Positions 10,511-23,043 of a DNA stretch of 64,000 nt are shown here, piece by piece (within the stretch, counting starts at the first letter, position 1; each line of letters starts with the position of its first letter). The stretch spans positions 671,514 to 735,513 of the forward strand of contig NW_006763139.1 in assembly GCF_000264905.1 (NCBI RefSeq). The letters are read 5' to 3'. Made by a program: the position numbers and the translations under genes. Source of the DNA: Stereum hirsutum FP-91666 SS1. Lineage: Eukaryota > Basidiomycota > Agaricomycetes > Russulales > Stereaceae. The notes under the pieces were generated by a model, which searched no databases, was not told the DNA's origin, and was given only the letters and a program-made list of their open reading frames with translations.

Positions 10511-11093
10511 TAGCTCAGAATACCTCACCCATCAGCAAGATCACACGCGTCTGGACCAGACCACACAGAGGCTCTCCAGACCTTCCAGTACTCCAGGACA
10601 CTGTCTGTGTCCAGAACAGCGACGGGATTTCAGGTGCCCATCTGGAGGATCTGGAGAGATACATCTCCAGTTGTTCCAATCTCATCACAGACATTCAAAA
10701 TATGTGTATTCAGTTTATTTGCATGGTGCTACACTACAGCGACATACTTATGATAATAGATATTGATCCCCAACGCAGACCACAACGGCAATGGACCTCT
10801 TCGTGGGAAAACTCAGATCGCATCCGCACAACCCCGTTCATAGAAGCCCTGCACACTGAACATTGGCTATAGAACGTTAGCTACTACACGAAAGCAAGGA
10901 TGGCGTACGATAGGAGCCTCAACGAGGGCTGTGGACATTTACAAGACGGGCCTTGATGCGTTCGAGGGAGACGCCAGGCACAACGAGGCCTGCTTGATCA
11001 TCTCGGGGCCACTATCACCCTGCATCAAGTCACAGAGCAAGTCAATGGGGTATTCGTCTAGAATACAATGAGCAGTGACTGACCTTCTAGCTA
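10511..11093. other. No supported gene
   Basis: A frame at 10474-10872 partly overlaps the repeat tract and has no recognisable domain. Around 10880-11045 one plus-strand frame looks mildly protein-like (a TRKQGWRTIGAS word) but has no partners. I see nothing I can name. Confidence 0.3.
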
Positions 11094-11403
11094 TGTTGAC
11101 TCAGGTTGACGTAGCTGTCATGACCTTTTGTCATTTCCATGCCTTTTCTATTATTTCCTGGTGGGTGCCACAGTTGGGCCACACTTTTCCGAGTTTCTGT
11201 GCCACTGTGGCCTGGGTTTGGTTGTGTTTGGTTCTGGCTAGTATATAAACCTACCTACTTCCTGTTTTGTACTCTAGTCTTGAGATCGTCAGTCTCCCCC
11301 CTATACAACCTTTTCCTTGCCCTTGGTGTGTGTTTCTGAGTGAGAGATCGCCTGCCAGCAACCCCTCTTTGTAGGATATGGTTGTTCTGGTGTGGTCGTG
11401 ACA
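11094..11403 (+). mobile_element. Candidate LTR-like fragment
   Basis: The block begins TGTTGACTCAG, a word also present inside the 528-bp LTR at about 504. It has a TATA box (TATATAAACC, near 11241) in the same orientation, followed by pyrimidine-rich sequence, and can be ended at a GTGACA. This is the layout of an LTR promoter, but there is no second copy in the window and no clean target-site duplication. It may be a distantly related LTR or only a promoter-like remnant. Confidence 0.35.
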
Positions 11404-11579
11404 GTAGCCCATCTGCAGACGGAATATGTGGTGAGCCCGCTATGACTTCTATGCTAAGAAAAGGGGTCAGAACACGTACAGTGGCTCGACAATTATCTAC
11501 GGTCAACAGCTTTGTGTGGATGTAGAACGGCTCGGACACATATCTGCAACAAATGTATCATCGACTGATTCTCCGAGTT

Positions 11580-11912
11580 GCAAGGGGGTCGTGGGAGCGC
11601 AGCGACAGCGACCCGGGTATCGTGCGAAAAACCTTCCTATAAGGGGAACTTGTTACCATATATGGTAATAAAATGACATAGGTAGGTAGCGTCCATCTCT
11701 CCGAGAATTTGAGAATGGCTTACAGGAGGGAGGAAAAATCAGCGAAAATGTCAGAATATTCAAAGCGGATATTCTTGGAGTTCCACTAAATGCTCCCCCC
11801 CTAAACAATGTCAAACTTTGAGATTCTGAAAAAATCGGGACAATTCATGGCGCCCCAAAAGGCGTCGGAATTCGACATCGTATCCTTTTTTGTCGCTTCG
11901 CGACCCCCTTGC
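11580..11912. mobile_element. MITE-like element with GCAAGGGGGTCG ends
   Basis: The left end reads GCAAGGGGGTCG followed by an AGCGCAGCGAC word. The right end is the reverse complement, ...GTCGCTTCGCGACCCCCTTGC. That gives terminal inverted repeats of about 20 nt, with a small indel, bounding a 333-bp AT-richer interior that encodes nothing. This is the structure of a short non-autonomous DNA transposon. A clear target-site duplication is not visible, so the superfamily cannot be assigned. Confidence 0.55.
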
Positions 11913-12382
11913 TCTGTTGCGTATAAAATCGTACAGGATTCAAAGTTACTATTCAGAATCGATCAGAATGCGACTATATATTCCAAGATGATCCTGGTGA
12001 GTCTAGCTCACGGGGATGAACAAGAAAGATATCAATGGCTCGAGTCATAGGGGCGAGTCATGGAATAAATAATAACCAAGAGATAAGTTGTCAGGCGGTT
12101 GAATGAGCCTGTACGCCCCTGTACCTTACGGTAATCCTGGACAAGTCGAAGGCTAAAATCGGAACACATCAGCAAGCCATGTTACCATTTGTATGTGCAA
12201 TAAACCCGGAGTGCTCGATAGGACCTACCAGCAGGAGCGATAATGTCTGTACTAAGCCATATCTGCTGAAGAGCTTGACGGACCCGCAACGGGTGGTTCT
12301 CTCTGAAGCGGAACCATCTCTATCTCTCCCTGGCTCCCCCCACCGTAGACCTTATGCGACATTTCAGTGTCTCTCTGCGTAA
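11913..12382. other. No supported gene
   Basis: This lies between the MITE-like element and the DUF6533 gene's stop codon. It holds only short frames. The stretch 12095-12380 may contain the 3' untranslated region of the DUF6533 gene, which is on the minus strand. Confidence 0.35.
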
Positions 12383-14192
12383 TCACTCAAAGAGCGAGAT
12401 TCTTACCACTGGGACCAGCGTAGTAATTCTATCCCCAATATCCGTCGTCTCCGAGGCATCTGCCATATTTCCATCCGGTCCAGTATCGTCACCGTCGTCG
12501 AATTGATTGTTCCACCAGTCGGGGTCAAGAGGCTCCCCGATGTTACCGAGAAAGCGGTTTTGAGCAAACGCAGGCTCTCCTAAAGCACTGTGGTTTGAAA
12601 CGGAGGCGGGTGGAAGGTTCCAGGTTCGAAGATTCAGGTATAAACGGTTGACGAGTAGATTCGGAAGCCTGATAGTTGTGTAAACGACGTGAACGTTGAC
12701 ATAGTATCATCATGCAAAAGAAGAGTTGCAGCTTACACTGAGAAGTACGGAGTTAGACTGGTCGCCAACAGATACACAGCCTCGGAAGTGTTCTATCCGC
12801 ATTGGACATGCAATCGACATTTGTGAACAAGAGGGCAGTGTGACTTACTTTGTTTAATAAAATCTAATGTGTCAATTTGAGTGACGATACCAATATATAT
12901 GTGAAATGCGTACCAAATCAAGAGCAAGATCTGCGGCCGAGACTGCGAACACAACACTATGGTCCATATAATCAGCGTAGTTTGAAAGCTAATATGCATA
13001 ACTTTGAATGTGTCTCGTACAAAAAGTAGAAAACCCCTAATCATCTGTGAGCACCATAGAGGCAAGAGAAACAAATATGGAGCAGTACCGTCACGAAGGA
13101 GAAGCTCAGTGATGCTTCTTTGTTTGAGCTCACGCATTTCCTTAGCCTGGTGGTATGTTTTGAAAAGTGTTATTCCGAACACATACGAGTCGAAAAGGAG
13201 AGGCATAACGACGGTTACGATACTGGCTGCGCCAGATACATTATCGAAGGGTTGACTTCAGTTACTTGATCATGGGTGTTCACATCTGGTTCACGTACAT
13301 CTTCAATTCGTGTTCGCGTCAACGTGAAGGGTACCATAACGACATTCTAAAAACTCACCGATCAAAAGAGCCTGGGTTAGACTCCTCTCCACAAATTGAA
13401 AACACATCATATTGAGTGCCTCTCAAGGATATTCCCACACTGAGAGTATATGACTGAGACCATGGGATGAACCAAGGATGAGCGATTTCTTTCGCATGCA
13501 CCTCAGAGTAGGAGCTTACCCAAGTGTCAGCAGCGAGTCTGGCAATTATCATGATCAATGCTATGGTAATAATAACTTTGCTCCGGCCACACAGGGCATA
13601 GATTCTCAGGCTGAACAATACTGAGAATAATAAATCAAACAGATCAGTACTTATCATAAATTGCATGAGCTGTATTTGCTTGGCACTGACGGTTTGTAGT
13701 CACAAGTGCAGTGATTGACAGCCATGAAAACGCGATATAGATAGAGCTACAACTGACAGGCACGTAACTGAAACATCAATCGATGTGTTTGTTGGATGCA
13801 AGCTAGGTGAGAACTTACGTGCTATTAGATGCAAAACCGGGCATCTGAGGTATAAGAGTAACAATGAGGTTTGCTGCAAATGCATAGCGGTTCACAATGA
13901 AGATCATTGCAGTCCCTGTTATTCTCCCTTTCCAGACGGCCTCAATCTCCATCGTGAGGGTGTCAAAAAAATCAACTAGCCATAAGGCTACAGAGACAAA
14001 GATCAACTCGCGTTTTGCGATGAACCTCGAGAAGAAAATCACGAACTCATTGCAGATAGATTTGTATAATCTCCTATGACCCTAGAGCGCGCTACTTATC
14101 AGAACAATGTATGATATTTATGTCTTGAATATGACCCACCATAACCGGTCTTCGAGGATGATCTGCTGCAAGAGATCTGCCGCCGAGGACAT
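12383..14192 (-). CDS. DUF6533-domain multi-pass membrane protein
   Basis: A basidiomycete membrane protein family of unknown function. The diagnostic DUF6533 block is at 13830-14000, with the motif VDFFDTLTMEIEAVWK and, downstream, the word NRYAFAANL. Further hydrophobic segments follow at 13560-13660 (FSLRIYALCGRSK) and 12850-13000. The family's typical LLRDG word lies near 13100, followed by a likely 52-nt intron that restores VFYFL. The C-terminal tail near 12540-12660 carries LYLNLR and FLGNIGEPLD, and ends at the stop at 12383-12385. The proposed first exon (MSSAADLLQQIILEDRLW) starts at 14192, because the DUF6533 exon has no ATG of its own. At least five introns are needed and several junctions are uncertain. 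Orphan receptor or transporter roles are possible but not shown. Confidence 0.72.
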
Positions 14193-16005
14193 GGCAGGGA
14201 AAGTATTGTACTCAAATGATGGGTAGGCATCCCGAATCCTACGACTTTTATATGTATTCAGTGCTTCTCACGAAAACCTCAAACAACGAGAAACGGCAAC
14301 ACCCCAAGATCCGGTTGCCAGTGTCGCAGTCAGCAACATCAAGACAACTAAAAAAAATCGTTCAATTGAGTTCTAAAACATGTCTCACCAGATTGATCTA
14401 CAAGCCAGCGCCTACAGCAGTCAATACAAAGGCAGAATCAATCGTCTCATCTATACCTGGCGCGTTTCGTCTTCTGTTGGTCAAGATAAGGCACTAGATA
14501 AAGGAGAAATTTCCGAGTGAATTAACTCAACGCTCGCCCCCTTCTCCATAACTCCTTGTACCTCTGCAGAGGTGGACGTTCTACCTTCCATACTACCACC
14601 AAAGTAGACTTACTGTAGCACGCACCCTATGAATGGCACAAACAACGACAACAACGACAACAACGACAACAACGGCTACAGCGAGAAGGGAAAATGCGAA
14701 TAGAAGAATTTGGAGGGGAAAGGTGGCAAAAAGGAAGAACAACCCGAGAACGGACTAAGCTACGACGCCTGCACGAACCATCCACTTACAAGTCCAAAAA
14801 ACCTTTTCTGACACAAACTCAGAGTTATGTGTATATAGTCGCGCAGATAAACTCTCAAGCATGTAAAACCTTGTTCAAGGATAACCGACTGGAAAATGTC
14901 AAGGCCTTGTCCGAACAATAATCGAGGACTCTTCCTCAGGGGCTCTACAAGCAGCTCAATATCTCACTATATTACGAGAAATAAACTTCGTCTTGCTCTC
15001 ATTCAATGCATTCGAACCCAGTGAGTGACGGTGTCTGCAGACAGCGTGCTTGTAAGTGTGCGGTAGATTCTCCACATGAATGTAATGTGTGCATGTTCGG
15101 TGGATGCTCGTCCCCGCTGCTATTCGAGCACAGGGGACCTCGTCGTACAAATATCTAAAAACTCATTCCATTCTATAACACGATTGCAATACCGAAACTG
15201 TTCTTACCTGTCAGCCGCGCAGCGCCGCCGGGTACCATGTTTGATAGATGGGATCCCAGAGCGGGATGGAGCAGGGTATTAATAATACGCTCGATGGCGA
15301 AGTAGGTTGTGTTTCTGTAGCCGTGCTACAAGTTAGACGTTAATGCGAGCTTGGGTGTCTGATAGTCGGAAAGGTGAACAAGTATAACTTGTGCCAGGAT
15401 CCATTGGGACAGACGTACCGATCAAGGCAAAGCTTCTGCTCCGTTCGTAGTGCCGCTGAGTGTGCAATTCAGCTGAGCTAACCGATCAATCTCGCCTAAA
15501 ACAAGCTCTCCGTATCCTGTCCTGGAGTCGATGTTGGTCGCGGACGCTACATTGATTTCCCGATTTTGAACTGCGTCCAGAAGCCCCAACACGATCCGCA
15601 CTCATTCGAGTAGCGATCATCTCGGCACTCTCCGCAGCACCACAATCTATCTCGATGCTCTTCGTAACGAACGTTGGGAGTGGAAGTTGCAGCGATGTCA
15701 GTCACGGTGAGGGTCGATATGAGCCCATCTCCACCACAGCATGAAATTCTTACGGTTCATCTTTCTCGTTCATCATTCTCACCTCATCTAGGTTCATCGT
15801 CAGGCTTAAGTAGTATCATCACAACGAAAAGTCGAGACGCGAGCTTGATCATCCCGTTAAGTGAGTTAAGTGGTAGCATGGCCAGATCGCACACCCAAAT
15901 TTCCTCCCTCTCGCTGTGAGGATGGTGATATCAGAATGGTGGATTCAAGCCAGTAAATTGTATAATCAACTCAACTTGCTGAACAACATAGTGACCATCA
16001 AAGGC
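14193..16005. other. Gene-poor stretch with a small microsatellite
   Basis: No supported gene. At 14640-14673 there is a short (ACAACG)n-type microsatellite. From 15520 to 15920 the sequence has mildly coding-like composition on the plus strand but no frame with a recognisable domain. The last part holds the 3' flank of the DUF5648 gene. Confidence 0.4.
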
Positions 16006-16637
16006 TCAAGCGGGTAAAACATGCCCCACGACACCTTCGCCCTTATCCCCTCCTGCAACCGCACTCTCGTACTCCGTCTCATTCGTCGTATAGAAATGGT
16101 CCGTCCCCTGTGCATTATAATTCCTAAGCAGCGGGATACTCCCGCACACTTGACTCGGATATATCCAGGCCTGCACCGCCTCGAATGTGAACCCATGGGT
16201 GTTCACAGCCGTGTCCAACTGCGCCGCAGAGGCGGTGTAGAAGTGGTCCGTAGCGGTGGAGCTGTAGAGACGATAGAGCGGCTCCGAGTCGGTGATATTG
16301 GACTGGGAGGCGAGGACGTTGCCGGTGACACCTTGGAAGACGTAGCCATGGTTCGTGACGGCGTTGTTGAGCTGTTCGGACGAGGTGGTATAGTAATGAT
16401 CGATGGCGGAGGCGGAATACGCCCGGTAGAAAGGGGTCAACGAGGTGCTGGGGTCGCAGGCTTCATCGGCCTGGAAGGAAGATAGATATGACCAAGTTAG
16501 AATCTTTGAGACATAGGTCTCAATGTCAAAGAATATACCTCATTAGCACGAACGGCGCGTCCATCAGCAGGGATAGCGGTCGCAATGACATGAGAGAAAG
16601 AAACTGCAGCAGCAACAAGAGCGAAGAGAGTATTCAT
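16006..16637 (-). CDS. DUF5648 secreted protein, copy 1
   Basis: Two exons (16637-16539 and 16470-16006) with a 68-nt GT-AG intron give 187 residues. Exon 1 is essentially a signal peptide (MNTLFALVAAAVSFSHVIAT), so the protein is probably exported. The mature part is a DUF5648 domain: three related repeats with the core ATDHFYT or TDHFYTT, each followed by a GY/GFxFExV word. Other words are SEPLYRLYSS and YPSQVCGSIPL. The function of this family is unknown; the fold is thought to be a small beta-rich repeat. A TATA box lies 62 bp upstream. A close paralogue is at 24566-25187 with the same intron position and the same number of residues in exon 2. Confidence 0.9.
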
Positions 16638-16698
16638 CTTGGAGTGAATGTCGCTCTAGAGATAGTGCTCGTTAGAGCTACTGGACAATTTTCAGCGA

Positions 16699-16706
16699 TA
16701 TTTATA
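16699..16706 (-). promoter_or_regulatory. TATA box of DUF5648 copy 1
   Basis: TATAAATA on the minus strand, 62 bp before the start codon. The paralogue at 24566 has a TATAAAT at a similar distance (75 bp), which supports both as promoter elements. Confidence 0.6.
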
Positions 16707-16709
16707 CTG

Positions 16710-17805
16710 CAAGACCATCAAGGCTTCCTACGGCCCATGGTCTCACATCGACAATCCGGGTATCGGAGTTTCATAGCATGGTATGGCTAAGAGCCTGCTT
16801 CCATGTAGGCACATAGCCTGGCTCTCAATTAAGCGTTCGCGGCGTGATTGAAGTAGAAGACGTAGGCCAAAAATCGAAGCATGATCTTCCCTACTTCGTC
16901 ATGGATCTTGCCCATGATTATCACGCATCAGACTCTCTATTTCCGAGACTTGAGCATGGAAGCAAGATATTCGGTGGTTCAGTAGATCTCAATTCATGCA
17001 TCGAAGAGGCGAATATATAAAATGTGATGTTCATCAAGTGTAGGATCCCATGACCATCATTTCGTCTATGCGAGAGACGGGGAAGGCAATGCTCCGTGCA
17101 AATCAGAGAACAAGAAGGATCCGCGCTCTAACGGCAAGCATATTATAGCCTCCCAAACGGCCGGAGAGAGTAAGTAGGCATCCATTCCAATGCCTGTGAA
17201 CATCGGAGGAAAATCATCTCACACCGAGTCACAATCCCTACGAGGGTGATGCCGAGAGTCAAGATGCAGATGCGTTCTCAAAACGGGTTTCCCGATGTCC
17301 CATGCTAACAAAGCAAACGTAGGACAAGGCGAGCTTGAAAAGCGAGTACGCTTTTCCGATGCCATAGAATATGCATGTCCGCCGGCACATAGTACCATGT
17401 CGGAAAAGCGGAAGGTACTTCACCCAAATGAGGGGATATGTCGGCTCTCTGTGATATATTTACGACGTACCTTCTAGTGGCAGTTCAATTCTGGACATAG
17501 ATGATGAATCAGTGTAAAGATATTCGCTAAGTGAGCATGCTCACTCACCAGCATATCGTGAGTGCGAGTCCTGGGGCGTGTTCGAATTCCCGAGGATTGT
17601 TCGTTCGGGCTGGAGGCGCAGAACTGAAGGGCAGGGTGAATCGGAGAATTCCATTCATGAACTGTGGAGAAATCCGTGATGAAGAAGACAATAAATGCAG
17701 ACGAATAAGTTACAGAGCAAGCAAGTTGGTATCTGGTTCAAACAAAAAAGCAGAAAGCGAAAACCGAAAAGAGAAAGGGGAAAAATGCAAAAAAGGAGCG
17801 TTCAT
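16710..17805. other. Intergenic, no supported gene
   Basis: The stretch between the DUF5648 promoter and the stop of the large SH3 gene has only short frames. The 17531-17887 plus-strand frame overlaps the last exon of the minus-strand gene and is a shadow. Confidence 0.4.
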
Positions 17806-20800
17806 TCACGCCCGAATCGCGTCAGTCAAAAGATCGTCCAAAGCCTGCAAGCGTAAATCTCCATCAGCAGTCCGGCAAAAGATTTAGAAAAAAGTGGAGA
17901 CCCACCTTATCCATCTCCTCCAACCCTCTGAATGTCTCCCCATAGATCTCCCTCACGTCCGGATGCAACGTCCCCAAATCAAACTCCCTCCCAAACAACA
18001 GCTCATCCACCGGGTCCATAGCCGGCAACGGCTCCGCCCGTCCCCTCGTGCCCGCATACTCAATGATCGCCATCATATTCGACACCCCAAAGTCGTCCTT
18101 CGGGATCACTGGACGCGGTCTGTGCGGCTTCGGAGTCGAGGTCGACCGGGTGGGTAAGGGCTGGGAGGAAGGCATGGGAGAGCCGATAGCGGTGCGGTAG
18201 CCCGACATGTCGGAGACGACGGAGGTGAAAGAGGGCGCGCGACCATGCGGCATTCCACCGCGTACGGTGGACGTTGTTGAATTGGGCGTGGCGGACCTCG
18301 CACGCCTGGGATCATGGTTCGTAGGCGTCGTATTCCTCGACAAGCCAGAGTCGGAGATCGGAGACGTGACTCGCGGCGTATCCGACATCATGCTCGACTC
18401 GTGTGACATCGAACCAGGACCAGTCGGTGTAGTCGAACGAGGCGTCGTCTGGCCTGGAGCTTGTTCGTCGTCGTCGGAATTAGTGTATGCGCTGTCCGTA
18501 GACGCGGCCGAACCAGGAGGAGGAACGCCAGCCTCCCTCGCGCCCTTGATCTTGCTCAAGAACCTATCGAGGTTCTCGCTGAAACCCTCCTTATTGCGCG
18601 ACAAAACGCCCTCGAGGAGATCGCTCCGGCCCGCGGGCTCTTTCTCCTGTCCTCCCATGTTCTGCCACTCCTCCTCGACGATCTGGCTGATATCGAACGT
18701 CTCACCGTCCGGTTCGACGTACGAGTATCGCATCCTGTCTTCGGTCTCATAGCGCGAACTACGGATGAGACCAGCGTTCCCTGGGAGCAGAACGTCTACT
18801 CCACGCAGCGAATTCGTCTGTGCGGACAGTATCGCTCGTTGATTCGCCCGCGTGGCAGCGCGCTGAGCAGCGATGAGCTCCTGCTTGGACAAATGCCGCT
18901 GCTGCTTCGGTTCCTCCGCCGTCGCGTCCGAAGCGATACTCGAAGACGTCGAGTCGCGCTGCATGTGCATCTTCTGCAGCGCGATCTCGTCGAGAGGAGC
19001 GCTAAGCCTGTGTCTTGAAGATGAGGCACGATAGGTCGTCGCACGGCGGAGGATAAACGTCGGGTCGTCCGCTGGAACATCTTCAGGGGAGCCCAGGAGT
19101 TGAGCAGAGTCGATCGAACGCCGTTTAGTGTCGCTGAAGCGCTTGTCCACTGCACGATAAGTCGGAGCTCGAGGGTACGCATCAATGACGCGGCTCGAAG
19201 GCGAAAGCTCTCTGTCTTCTTCTGCAGTTTCTTGTTAGCAGACTGCACTCAAATAGACCAAAGGGAGAAACAAACCTCTGCCATCGACATTGATATTCAA
19301 CGCATACCTCACCCTCTGCGAACTCCTCCTCTTCGACAGCTTATCCTCAACCTCATCCCCCCCATCCACCACACCCTCCACGATCCCAAACCTATCCAGC
19401 CCAATCTCAATGACCTCCGCGACCGTGATATTCTTCGGGAACACGAACACCTTCCTTCTATACGCCTGATTAATCCCGCTCGAAGACGAAGCGCCCGCGC
19501 TCCCTCCCCGCTCGCGCAGCGTATTCTTGAACACGATGGCCTCCGTAAGCGGGTCGAAGACCATATCGTCCGGGAGGTCTTCGGGGTATATGACCAGCTT
19601 CAGCGCGAACCTCGACGAAGGCGACATGAACCTCTCGGGCGGGACGCCACTCACGTTCCCATTTCCAGGTAAATTGAGATACTGTCCCTTCGGCGACAAA
19701 CCGTCCTCGTTGTCGCCGTCGAGTGTCTGCGCCATGAGCGTGTCCTCGCCGTCCTCCGTGCCCATACTATCGTCCGCCCCCCTCCTGTTCAGATAAAACT
19801 TGACCGCCGAATCGTCCGTGAAATCGTTCATGGGCAACTTCTTGATCGCCGGATGCATCGACAAATTACTCGCGATCGAGCTAATACTCCCCACACTGCT
19901 CCTCTTCACTTTCGGTAGCTCGAGCGCGGCCTCGACGAGCGTCTCAAACACCTGCAGCGGCTGCTCCTCGTCCTTCAGCACGGCCGACGAGCCCTCGAGT
20001 TGCTTCACCGTCAGATAATAGTCGTTCGCGTCCTCGCCCGCGGGCAGCCTGAAGCGCTGAATCGCCTGCCGGACGAGGTCGGCGGAGGTCGTCGAGCTGT
20101 TGAGAAGCACGGTCTTGAACGTCGCCTCCGTCTGCAGTTTCTTCCCCGCGAACACGCGGATGACGCTCAGCTCGGGGACACCGACGCCCTGGCCCTCCAT
20201 CGCGTTCTGGAGGACGAGCGAGCCAGGCCGGGGACGCCTGCCCTCGGACGGGACGGTGAGTCCGGTGTTGGATGAGCTCATGCTTCCGAAAGACATCGAG
20301 CTCTGGACAACGGGGGCGGACTGGAGCCCGAAGGAGGGCTGGGCCTCGGGCGGGGACGATGGCGAGCGGTTGAGGTACTGCTGGTATAGCGCCTGCTGCT
20401 GTTGATCCCGCTGTCTGAGCGAGACCGCATGCTGGCTGACCGGGCTCTGCTGCATCGACCGTGCCGCCTGGTCCTGTCCTGCTTGAGGAGGCGTCCCCGG
20501 CGACGACCTCGCCTGTATCTGCATCTGCATCTGTTGCTGCTGCTGCTGTCGCGCCATGTTCGTCGTCGGCGAGCTATCCGAATTCTGCCCGTGCTGCATA
20601 CTACCCGACCGTCCCGACTCCTCTGAGCTACGCCCAATATCCATCAAGCCCGTCTCCGCGCTGGAGGACGACACCGACTTCTCCTTATTCTTGTCCTTGT
20701 CCTTCTTCCGCCCAAACAATCCACCGAACAAACCCCCACGGCCCTTCTTATCCTCCTTCTTCGATCCGTCCTCGTCTCCCGATTCCGGCGCCGACTTTCT

Positions 20801-23043
20801 CAGTTTCCCTCCAGCACTGGCGGCCTGGGATTGAGCCTGGGATTTCGCGAGTGACGCAGACGACACGGGTCCCTGCCCGACGTTCGCCTTGGCCCTCTTA
20901 CGCGCCTCGACCTCCAACGCCTCGATCTCCTCCCTCGTCCTCTTCCTGTCCTCCTCCTGCTTCTGCATAACCACACTCGGCAGCATCGGTCCCCCATTTG
21001 CACCCCCATTGGCGTTGGCATTGGCGTTGGCACCATTCGATTTGGGGCTCACGTTCCTCGGCTCAGTCACAATCGCATCCTCCCGAGCGATATTCGGCGT
21101 CACGCTGACCTTCCGCGTGTCCGTAACCTCTGCCGGATCGAGCGGTGGTCTTCCGTTCGGCGATATCGAGTGCGAAGAGGCGGACGCGGAAGTGGAGTCG
21201 ACGCGGTCGCGGGAGTTCGAATCCACTCGTTCGCGGGAGGGGGATTTGCGTAGGGAGAAGGACCCTCCCGAGCCCGACTGGCCTGCAGCGGCGGCAACGG
21301 CTGCGTTGACGGCTGCGAGACGCGCTTTTTCGTCTTGTTCCCTCTGGTGTTGTTGTTGCTGCTGTTCCTGCTGGGCTAGCATCTGCTGCTGCTGCTGCTG
21401 TTGTTGTTGTTGACGAAGCTGAGCCTCTTCCGCCTGTTGCCGCTGCACCGCCCTCATCCTCCCCACCTCCGCCTCTCTTTCTCGTTCCCGCCTCTGCTCC
21501 TCTAAAGCCCTCTGCTCCTCCGCCGCTCCATCCTCCCAACTCATCCCATCGTCCGGCTCCATCGCATTTGGCCCCATCCCCCCTCCCATTCCACCCATTC
21601 CACCCATTCCCCCGCTCATCAACATCTCCTCCCCCATCTCCTTCCCCACCACTCCCTCCCCCAACCCCGTCCCCGCCCCCGTTCTACCATACCCATACCC
21701 ATAATCCTCGACCAAACTCGGATCCTCGTCCTCATACGCCTCGTCGTCCCACTCCCACTCTTCGCCCTCGCCTTCGCCGTCAGACGCGAGCATGTCCTCG
21801 GCGGAGCCCCAGACAGCGGGGGGGTAGCGGTGTACAGAGAGGGAGGGGGTGAAGATGACTGAGCGGCGGGGTTTGCCTGCTGGCGAATGGGATTGGAGTT
21901 GGCCTTGTGAGTTGGAGTGAGATTGTCCTGGGGCGAAGCGAGCGTGGGGGCCAGAGGGAGGGATAGGAGAGGGCGATTGACGGTTCGAGCCTTGGCGGGA
22001 GGACATGTTGTTTCGGAAATGGTCGCGGGATTCTTGTAGGCCGTTTTGCATCTCTGCTTGGGTTGCGGAGGCGAGCTGTGTGTTTGTGAACGTGGAGAAT
22101 GGAATGGAGAGCAGAGGGGGGAGGTGGTGGAATGGTGGGATGGTGTTGGTGTTGGTTAGTATGGAGGCACACGACGGATGAGATGGTAATTGAGGCAATG
22201 AGGAGATTGAAAAATATGCGAAGAATATTATCCAATGCTGCAGGCAGCAGTAAGAGAGCTTTTGTTTGATCGTCGCCCTCAGCCTCGGGCAAGACCATTG
22301 ATTAATGTAAGAGCATACGAAGAAAGGCGAGACGTTATTCCGAGGATATATACCGTATACTCTAAGCATAGCAGCGTCGACTAGACTAACGGTATCGCTC
22401 GATGTGACAACACCTGGTATCGAGGAACTGTCTCTGGCCACTGCATGCACACGCCTCGCTGGAAGGCATCAAGAGCGCACAAGTCGAGCTCAAGCCCAAG
22501 CGGATAATCACGCAACGCAACCCCACACCAGCCTCCACGAAACAAAAATCCACAACAAACACGAAGAAACAAACTCACATCAACATTCCGATGCTTATTC
22601 AACCTCGCCAACCTCTCAAACGGCGTCTCGATATTCTCCGCCGGTATATACCCAATCTCCTGCGTCTTCAACACTCTCACCAACCACCAGTAACTATTCG
22701 AATCATCCATCAGCACCAAACTGTCTCCCTTGACCACACTCGCCTGGCCCTCGACCGTCGCCGCAAAGCTATGCAACGAATAGACCAAGTCAAAGTCGAT
22801 GGACTCGTTGGGGATGGAGAGCGAGGAGGAACGGTCGTCATCGTCGAGGTACTCTTCGTGCTCGCCTTCTTCGGAGTCGTCTTCGAGCACGGAGTGTTCC
22901 TCGTCGGAGGGGTAGTTGTCCCCTGTACCTGAGGACGCCATCTGCTGCTGTTGATGCGGTTGGGGGTGTTGGTGGTGGTCGTCCGTGACGATCTGGTCGC
23001 GGAGGTCAAACGTATCCTGACGACGCGGATTGCGCCTGTCCAT
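17806..23043 (-). CDS. SH3- and RA-domain cell polarity protein (Tea4/Bud14-like)
   Basis: Exons 23043-22579, 22075-19276, 19221-17906 and 17844-17806 join without a frame break to 1539 residues. An SH3 domain lies at about residues 86-143 (ALHSF-type start, DSNSYWWLV, GYIPAENIETP), directly followed by ERLARLNKHRN. That arrangement is characteristic of fungal Tea4/Bud14 proteins, which anchor polarity factors and a type 1 phosphatase at cell tips. A Gln-rich, charged coiled-coil-like region (QQQQQQQQQQ near 21380) follows. A Ras-association-like domain is at about 790-880 (VIRVFAGKKL, TSADLVRQAIQRF). A conserved acidic C-terminus (DPVDELLFGREFDLG) ends the protein. The remainder is Ser/Pro-rich and probably disordered. 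Exon 2 starts at LASATQAEM, which continues the conserved RNVD word, so the 503-nt first intron is real although long. Family assignment rests on the SH3 region. The first 5' exon is partly duplicated at 7950-8212. Confidence 0.85.

Noticed and set aside
18207..21852. Long plus-strand open frames opposite the SH3 gene (for example 18207-18752, 20461-20970, 20889-21413)
   Set aside because: They mirror a GC-rich minus-strand coding region, have biased Arg/Pro/Ser composition, and no domain or intron support. They are shadows.
22076..22450. N-terminal 125 residues of the long minus-strand frame ending at 19235
   Set aside because: This part lies in the first intron. The conserved protein continues from RNVD directly to LASATQAEM.
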